Source: Roseobacter insulae (GTDB lineage: Bacteria; Pseudomonadota; Alphaproteobacteria; Rhodobacterales; Rhodobacteraceae). Taken from it: DNA of 64,000 nt. Location: NCBI RefSeq assembly GCF_019375555.1, contig NZ_JAHXDN010000010.1, forward strand, positions 31,030 to 95,029, in the 5' to 3' direction. A model generated the notes under the pieces. The model was not told where the DNA came from and searched no databases. It saw only the letters and a program-made list of their open reading frames with translations. Both the position numbers and the translations under genes were made by a program. Within the stretch, counting starts at the first letter, position 1, and every line of letters begins with the position of its first letter. Below, in pieces: positions 59,697-64,000 of this stretch.

Positions 59697-62582
59697 ATGC
59701 CAGTTCAAAAAACCCAAGTGGCCCTGCCCGATGGGGTGAGCGGGTCCTTGTCCGGCGACGGCGCGACCTTGCCTTTCACCAATTACCGCACCCCCGCAGC
59801 CCCCGTCACGACGCTGGCAGAGGTCACGTCGCTGCGCGCCACCCATGTGGAGGTGCCGGGGGCCACCACCGTTGCCGTGGCCGCCCAGCCGTCACAGGGG
59901 CGCGTGCACGTGCGGTCTGACAACCGGCTGGCCGTGGACCTCATTGACGAATTGACGGTCTCGGGTTCCGAGCTGTCCGTTGATTTGATCATTGATGGCC
60001 TGCCGGAGACGGTCACCGTGCCGGTGGCGCAGGGTCTTCAGCTCAAGGGCTGGGCACCGGGCTGGTTCTTCATGCCGCCGGTTGACGCCAATGGTGACAT
60101 CCTGTTCAGCACGGCGGTGAACCACACGGTCACCCATGTGGACGTGGTGGGCGGATTTACCAAGGCGCAGATCGAAGCGCGTGAGGGGATTGCCAATGCG
60201 TCGCAGGCATGGCTGCGCGACAACCCGGCCTTTGATGGCAACGGCGCACATTACGGCGACACCGAAGCGCTTGCAGTTGACGATAACCGGGGCGCGCAAA
60301 TCTGGGGCTACAAGAAAGAAACAGGCCCTGGCTGTCACTGGCTTCTGTTCAAGCGCGGCACGACGCTGCTGCAAGGCACGGCAAATTTCGGATCGGTGGA
60401 AGGCTTCAACGGCATTCACTTTGCCCGCATCGGGGCCTATGGCACCGGCGCAAAACCCGTTATTCAGTTCGGTCTGAACGGGGGCAGCTTCCTGGTCATC
60501 GAGGGGCTGCGTTTTGAATATAGGCAAAACATTGAGCATCAGCGGTTTTGCGCCTTTGTTGGCAACGAGAGTGATCATACGACCAATTTTCGCGGCAACA
60601 GCCGGATTGCCGAATTCTGTCTATTTTACAAAAACATGGGCTGGGGGTTTGTCTTCCGCCCGCCCCCGGCCAGCGGGCAATGGCCGGTCAAGAGCACGCG
60701 GGAGCAAGGGTCTTACATCAACGGCTATGACAGCGTTGCCTATCTCTACAATTACATCGGGCAATCAGGCTGGGCAGACGGCTACGACCCAAACGCTGCC
60801 TTCGACTTTCCGCAGCCGCCGACGCAGTACAGCCACAACAAGTATTCATCAGGCGATGGCGAGAACCTCTACTGCTTTCACAGCGTGCACGAAGAAGGGT
60901 CACTGACCGGCGCGCAGGATCGTCCGGGCGTCATCAGTGTCAGCTCGATCTACGCGATGTGCAACCTTGGCATCCTGGTGGGCGGCGGGCCGGACAGCGA
61001 AGACCAGGCCGATGATCCGTCGCTTGACATCGGCACGCCCATCCCCGGCGCGCAGCTTGGTAATTTTAGCTTCCTTGAAGACGTGCTGATCGCGGGCGCG
61101 GGTCAGAAGACGCAATCGCGCACCGCCTTCGAGACGGCGCGCGGCATCAATTTCTCGGGCGATGGCACAGGTGTGTGCAATGTGATTATCGTGGACAGCA
61201 CGGACGGCAATGACGGGGTGCGCGCCCATGGCGTGGCCCCCAGCGGTGAAGCCTACGTGATCTCCGGCATGGGGTCGCTGAAAAGCTCCACCAGCGAAAT
61301 CGCGGTGCTGAACTGGATTGGCGAAGCGGACCAGAACGTGGACGGCATTTCGCAGGCAGTGAAGGACGCCACCACAATCGACGCCTACGCCAGGACGTTC
61401 CTGGGCGACGGTGCGGCGGATCGGTTCGATTTCATAGATGCCGCGCGCGCGTCCTCTGATCCGGTGGGTCAGTGGAAGGGTTTCCATGATTTTGCGATGG
61501 CGCAGCTCAACAAGACGCCGCCCACGTCACCCGCCCGCACCCATCTGTTCCAGCCCGGCAATGACAACCCATCCAACAACTGGAATCTGCGGTCGGCATG
61601 GGACCTCAAGGTTCTGCCGGGGCTGGTGCCCGGCGATAGCGTCAACCTAGACAGCTACCGCGTCGCCAGCTCACTCAGCCCGGCACACCCGATCGAGGTG
61701 GTGGACATCGGCGCGGACGGGGAGTTCACCAAGTTTGGCGGGCAGCTTGAGATTAACCAGCATGTGCGCGGCGGCGGCATGTTCAAGGTGGGCAACCATC
61801 GCGGCGGGTCGGCGGACGTGCTGCAGCACGGCGGCGACATGGACCCCGATCTGCACGTCTACGCCGGACGTTACCGCAATGACGGGGATCTGCTGATCAA
61901 CGGTAATCTGACGATCTATGACCGGGCGGAAATGCTGTTCGGCGTCGATACGTCCACGGCCACGCTGGCGGCGAATGGCCGTATCGAGATCAACGGCTTT
62001 GAAACGCGCGTGGGCTTTGACGGCGCGGCAGGCGGCATCGCGCAGCTGATCCTGCCGCCCACAGGCACACTGGCCTTCAAATCGACCTGTGTCGTGGTGG
62101 TGGACGGGTTGAACGCGGACACTGTGGGCCAGTTCAAATACGGTGAAGTGGTCACCGGGTCGGTAAGCGGCTTCACCGGGGTTGTGGCGCGCGACGTCTT
62201 CACGTCCGGCTTGAAATGCCTGCTCTACCTGCGCGACGTGACGGGCATCCCGGTGGACAACGAAGACGTTGTGGGCATCGCCCGCAAGGGCCGCGCCACA
62301 ACCGACCCGCTCACCATCGGCCAGATCGACGGTGCCGCGACTTTCGGGATTGGCACGATACGCGAAATCCGTTCGGGCCTCTATGGCGCAGCGCCCAACG
62401 TGGACAGCCGCGTGACGCTCGACGGCGGGTTGGAAGTCGATGTGACCGGCCTCGCACCGAACACCTATGATCTGATTGTTGCGGACACCCTCACCGGCGA
62501 TTTTGCATCCGTTTCCATAACCGGCGGAACAGGAAGCGTAGCACCCCCTTCGGGCGGGGCGGTGGTGCTGACGGTAACCTAG
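59697..62582 (+). CDS. Large tail- or head-spike protein, beta-helix-like
   Basis: This 961-residue protein has an N-terminal head domain (about 1-110), a long middle with the spacing of right-handed beta-helix proteins (HFARIGAYGTGAKPVIQFG; FLVIEGLRFEYRQNI; ISVSSIYAMCNLGILVGGG), then Gly-rich C-terminal strands. Such proteins bind or cleave surface polysaccharide. It is the last plus-strand gene of the prophage and 3 bp after the Ig-like protein gene. Enzymatic residues cannot be named. Confidence 0.68.
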   Translation: MPVQKTQVALPDGVSGSLSGDGATLPFTNYRTPAAPVTTLAEVTSLRATHVEVPGATTVAVAAQPSQGRVHVRSDNRLAVDLIDELTVSGSELSVDLIIDGLPETVTVPVAQGLQLKGWAPGWFFMPPVDANGDILFSTAVNHTVTHVDVVGGFTKAQIEAREGIANASQAWLRDNPAFDGNGAHYGDTEALAVDDNRGAQIWGYKKETGPGCHWLLFKRGTTLLQGTANFGSVEGFNGIHFARIGAYGTGAKPVIQFGLNGGSFLVIEGLRFEYRQNIEHQRFCAFVGNESDHTTNFRGNSRIAEFCLFYKNMGWGFVFRPPPASGQWPVKSTREQGSYINGYDSVAYLYNYIGQSGWADGYDPNAAFDFPQPPTQYSHNKYSSGDGENLYCFHSVHEEGSLTGAQDRPGVISVSSIYAMCNLGILVGGGPDSEDQADDPSLDIGTPIPGAQLGNFSFLEDVLIAGAGQKTQSRTAFETARGINFSGDGTGVCNVIIVDSTDGNDGVRAHGVAPSGEAYVISGMGSLKSSTSEIAVLNWIGEADQNVDGISQAVKDATTIDAYARTFLGDGAADRFDFIDAARASSDPVGQWKGFHDFAMAQLNKTPPTSPARTHLFQPGNDNPSNNWNLRSAWDLKVLPGLVPGDSVNLDSYRVASSLSPAHPIEVVDIGADGEFTKFGGQLEINQHVRGGGMFKVGNHRGGSADVLQHGGDMDPDLHVYAGRYRNDGDLLINGNLTIYDRAEMLFGVDTSTATLAANGRIEINGFETRVGFDGAAGGIAQLILPPTGTLAFKSTCVVVVDGLNADTVGQFKYGEVVTGSVSGFTGVVARDVFTSGLKCLLYLRDVTGIPVDNEDVVGIARKGRATTDPLTIGQIDGAATFGIGTIREIRSGLYGAAPNVDSRVTLDGGLEVDVTGLAPNTYDLIVADTLTGDFASVSITGGTGSVAPPSGGAVVLTVT

Positions 62583-62673
62583 GAAAGTGATGATAGTTGG
62601 TAATTTCCACCTGGGTAGGATGCGTGTCGCGGCGATCTGGTTTCTGCCAGGAGCGTGACATAAGGTTCTCCAG

Positions 62674-62820
62674 TCATCCGCCCGAAAGTGTGATGAATAA
62701 AGTAACGATCATCACCACAAACAATATGCCAGCCAGAGCGCCGGCAACAATAGCCACAAGCGTTGTCACCTGACCTGATTTGCGCGGCTGGTCGCGGTCG
62801 GATATCTTTTTCTTTGTCAT
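62674..62820 (-). CDS. Small single-pass membrane protein (48 aa), lone reverse gene by attR
   Basis: This 48-residue frame starts at ATG 62820 with AGGAG 9 bp upstream. A basic hydrophilic N-terminus (MTKKKISDRDQPRKSGQ) precedes one membrane helix (LVAIVAGALAGILFVVMIV). It is oriented against all late genes and is the prophage gene nearest attR, the usual place for genes expressed in the lysogen. Function unknown. Confidence 0.6.
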   Translation of the reverse strand: MTKKKISDRDQPRKSGQVTTLVAIVAGALAGILFVVMIVTLFITLSGG

Positions 62821-62938
62821 AATGGAAACTCCTAAAATCGCGCAGGCGCAAAGTAGCGCCGTGCATCATATTGAATTTTAAGGGAATATTTGGTGGACAA
62901 ATCTGGCTAAGTTATTGATTTTGTTTAATACTCGACAA

Positions 62939-62984
62939 ATTTGTAATCAGTAGGTCCGCGGTTCGAGTCCGTGTGGGGGCACCA
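62939..62984 (+). repeat. attR, 46-bp direct repeat
   Basis: Exact copy of 20594-20639, comprising the 3' half of tRNA-Thr. Only the half tRNA is present, so it is not a functional tRNA gene. The preceding 118 bp (62821-62938) are AT-rich and hold no gene I can see. Confidence 0.95.
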
Positions 62985-64000
62985 CTTCACATTTTGATGT
63001 GATATTTTCTAAAAAATCAAATATTACAGAGGGTTGTGGAGTTCGAAATCCACTTTCTTTGTCGTATGCTAATGGTGCCTTAAACACTATTCTCAACACC
63101 GTTTTCTTAAGTGTGAGGTTGCCGTTTATCCATATATTCCAAGGGCTTGCGATAAACTGCATAGAAAGTTCGAAAATCTCATCGAGGGTGTGTTTGGGCT
63201 GGGCATTTTGACTCATTTTATCGGCCAATAGCATCTTGTCTGTCTCCAGCTTTTCGATCTTCTTTTCATAGGCAGTGATCACGCTTGGATTATCCGTATC
63301 AACAATCCTGACCAGAAGCCCATCAAGCTGTTTGTCGATTTGCGCGATGTCCTTCTTGAGATCGCCTTTCTGGGCGCTGGCTTGCGCCAATCTCTGGCTC
63401 CACGCATTTTCAGCATAGCTTTAAAAACCGCAATCATGCCCTGTGACGGTTTGAGCGATTGCATGATATCCTCAAAGGCCGCGTCGATCTTTTCTGCGCG
63501 GATGCTCTTGCGATACATGTCGCAGGTCTTTGTCTGGCACCAGTAGTAGGGATAGCGCTTACCTGTGCCGCTTTTTGCCCAACAGGAGGTCATAGGCGCA
63601 TCGCAGCAGGCGCAATTCACAGCACCACGCAAAGGGAAGTCCTCATTGATGTCGGCGCGTGCTGGAGCCAGCTTACGTTCCGCCTTGCGGGCTTGGATGC
63701 GCTCATAGACCTCTAGCGAAACAATGGGGTCGTGATGGCCCTTACGACGCCTGATGCCCCAAGGTTCGTGTTCGATGTAACCCGCGTAGAGAACGCGATT
63801 GAATAGGTCCGTCACCACTTGCTGGCGGATTGTGCCATTGATCTTTGGAAAGGCGGGCTGTTTTTCAAGATAACGTGTGACCTCAGCCATACTTGCGAAC
63901 CGGCCTGAGGCATAACCTTCCATAACGTCCTTGATGATGGAGGCGACGGTTCACTGTCCGTCGTCAGGGATTTTGGGACAGATGGCGACCTGAGCTAAGT
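62947..64000 (-). pseudogene. Decayed large serine recombinase, partial at window edge
   Basis: Two frames together encode the middle and C-terminal parts of a large serine recombinase: SIIKDVMEGYASGRF, a recombinase region YAGYIEHEPWG, a zinc ribbon (CACCDAP...WCQTKTCDMY) and a coiled coil (KKIEKLETDKMLLADKM). An in-frame TGA lies at 63951-63953, where tryptophan would fit, and a one-base loss in the A-run at 63407-63410 shifts the frame before QRLAQASAQKGD. The coding frame ends inside attR with PPHGLEPRTY, translated from the tRNA strand. The N-terminal catalytic domain is outside the window. Confidence 0.8.

Larger units (their letters stand above)
20594..62984. mobile_element. Complete temperate podovirus-type prophage integrated in tRNA-Thr
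   Basis: A 42.4-kb element is bounded by an identical 46-bp repeat (20594-20639 and 62939-62984). Integrase, excisionase-like gene, repressor and Cro-like gene occupy the left 5.5 kb. Replication, terminase, podovirus-type portal, scaffold, capsid, tail adaptor/nozzle, ejection proteins, tail fibre, lysis and spike genes follow in order on the plus strand. No long tail tube or tape-measure gene is present, consistent with a short-tailed virion. No large gene is visibly broken, so it may be inducible. No phage RNA polymerase gene was found. Confidence 0.93.

Noticed and set aside
53278..62582. Diversity-generating retroelement, as in BPP-1-like phages
   Set aside because: No reverse transcriptase frame and no pair of near-identical template/variable repeats was seen near the fibre or spike genes.
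62585..62869. 96-residue minus-strand frame 62579-62869
   Set aside because: It overlaps the 48-residue membrane protein in another frame, lacks its ribosome binding site spacing and has an Arg/His-rich shadow composition.
20594..62984. Phage-encoded single-subunit RNA polymerase expected in T7 relatives
   Set aside because: No frame of adequate size without another assignment remains in the prophage.
1..64000. CRISPR array or classic restriction/defence operon
   Set aside because: No regularly spaced direct repeats were seen and no methyltransferase, nuclease or Cas-like gene was recognised. The 31934-32215 repeats are palindromic and irregularly spaced.

Overview
The window is chromosomal DNA of an alphaproteobacterium, most likely a marine Rhodobacteraceae (Roseobacter-group) strain. 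The evidence is the high-GC coding style, the aglEFGAK-type alpha-glucoside locus with a LacI-type regulator, a complete TRAP transporter, and a phage module resembling the head-spike base of the Rhodobacter gene transfer agent. Species cannot be assigned from sequence alone.

Host part (1-20563). A truncated DUF3307-like membrane gene is cut by the left edge. Next comes a leftward alpha-glucoside uptake and hydrolysis operon (binding protein, two permeases, GH13 glucosidase, ATPase; 6744 to 389). It diverges from its LacI-family regulator and a GH1 glucosidase, with a 12-bp palindromic operator candidate between them. A diheme peroxidase and a secreted Sel1-type protein follow, head to head. 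From 16764 to 11151 a second leftward operon encodes an SsuD-like flavin monooxygenase, an aldo/keto reductase, a flavin reductase and a DctQ-DctM-DctP TRAP transporter. It diverges from a GntR/UTRA regulator, a Gfo/Idh/MocA oxidoreductase and a 2OG-Fe(II) oxygenase. This reads as one uptake and oxidation pathway for an unidentified organic acid or sulfonate. An unrecognised Rhodobacteraceae-type protein precedes tRNA-Thr(UGU).

Prophage (20594-62984, 42.4 kb). A 46-bp direct repeat covering the 3' half of tRNA-Thr flanks a complete-looking temperate podovirus-type prophage. A leftward lysogeny operon carries many small genes, an excisionase-like gene and a tyrosine integrase. It is followed by a repressor and a Cro-like gene around a two-operator switch. 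The rightward genes come in this order: small early genes; Toprim primase; a cysteine-protease-like protein; ATPase/helicase; a non-coding 282-bp block with 12 copies of CACAACG in nested palindromes (origin candidate); terminase; portal; scaffold; capsid; tail adaptor and nozzle; four ejection proteins (one a polyvalent lysozyme, DdrB-like and possibly RelA/SpoT-like fusion); tail fibre; lysis cassette (holin candidate, amidase, overlapping spanins); then a GTA-type spike base and two large adhesin or spike proteins. No phage RNA polymerase is visible. A 48-residue membrane protein lies in reverse orientation beside attR.

Right flank (62985-64000). A decayed large serine recombinase gene (frameshift plus in-frame stop) terminates inside the attR repeat. 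This suggests that another integrated element already occupied the same tRNA site.

The most unusual items are the palindromic repeat block at 31934-32215, the possible RelA/SpoT-like domain in an ejected virion protein, the GTA-like spike module in a podovirus prophage, and a hairpin that would hide the ribosome binding site of the capsid gene.
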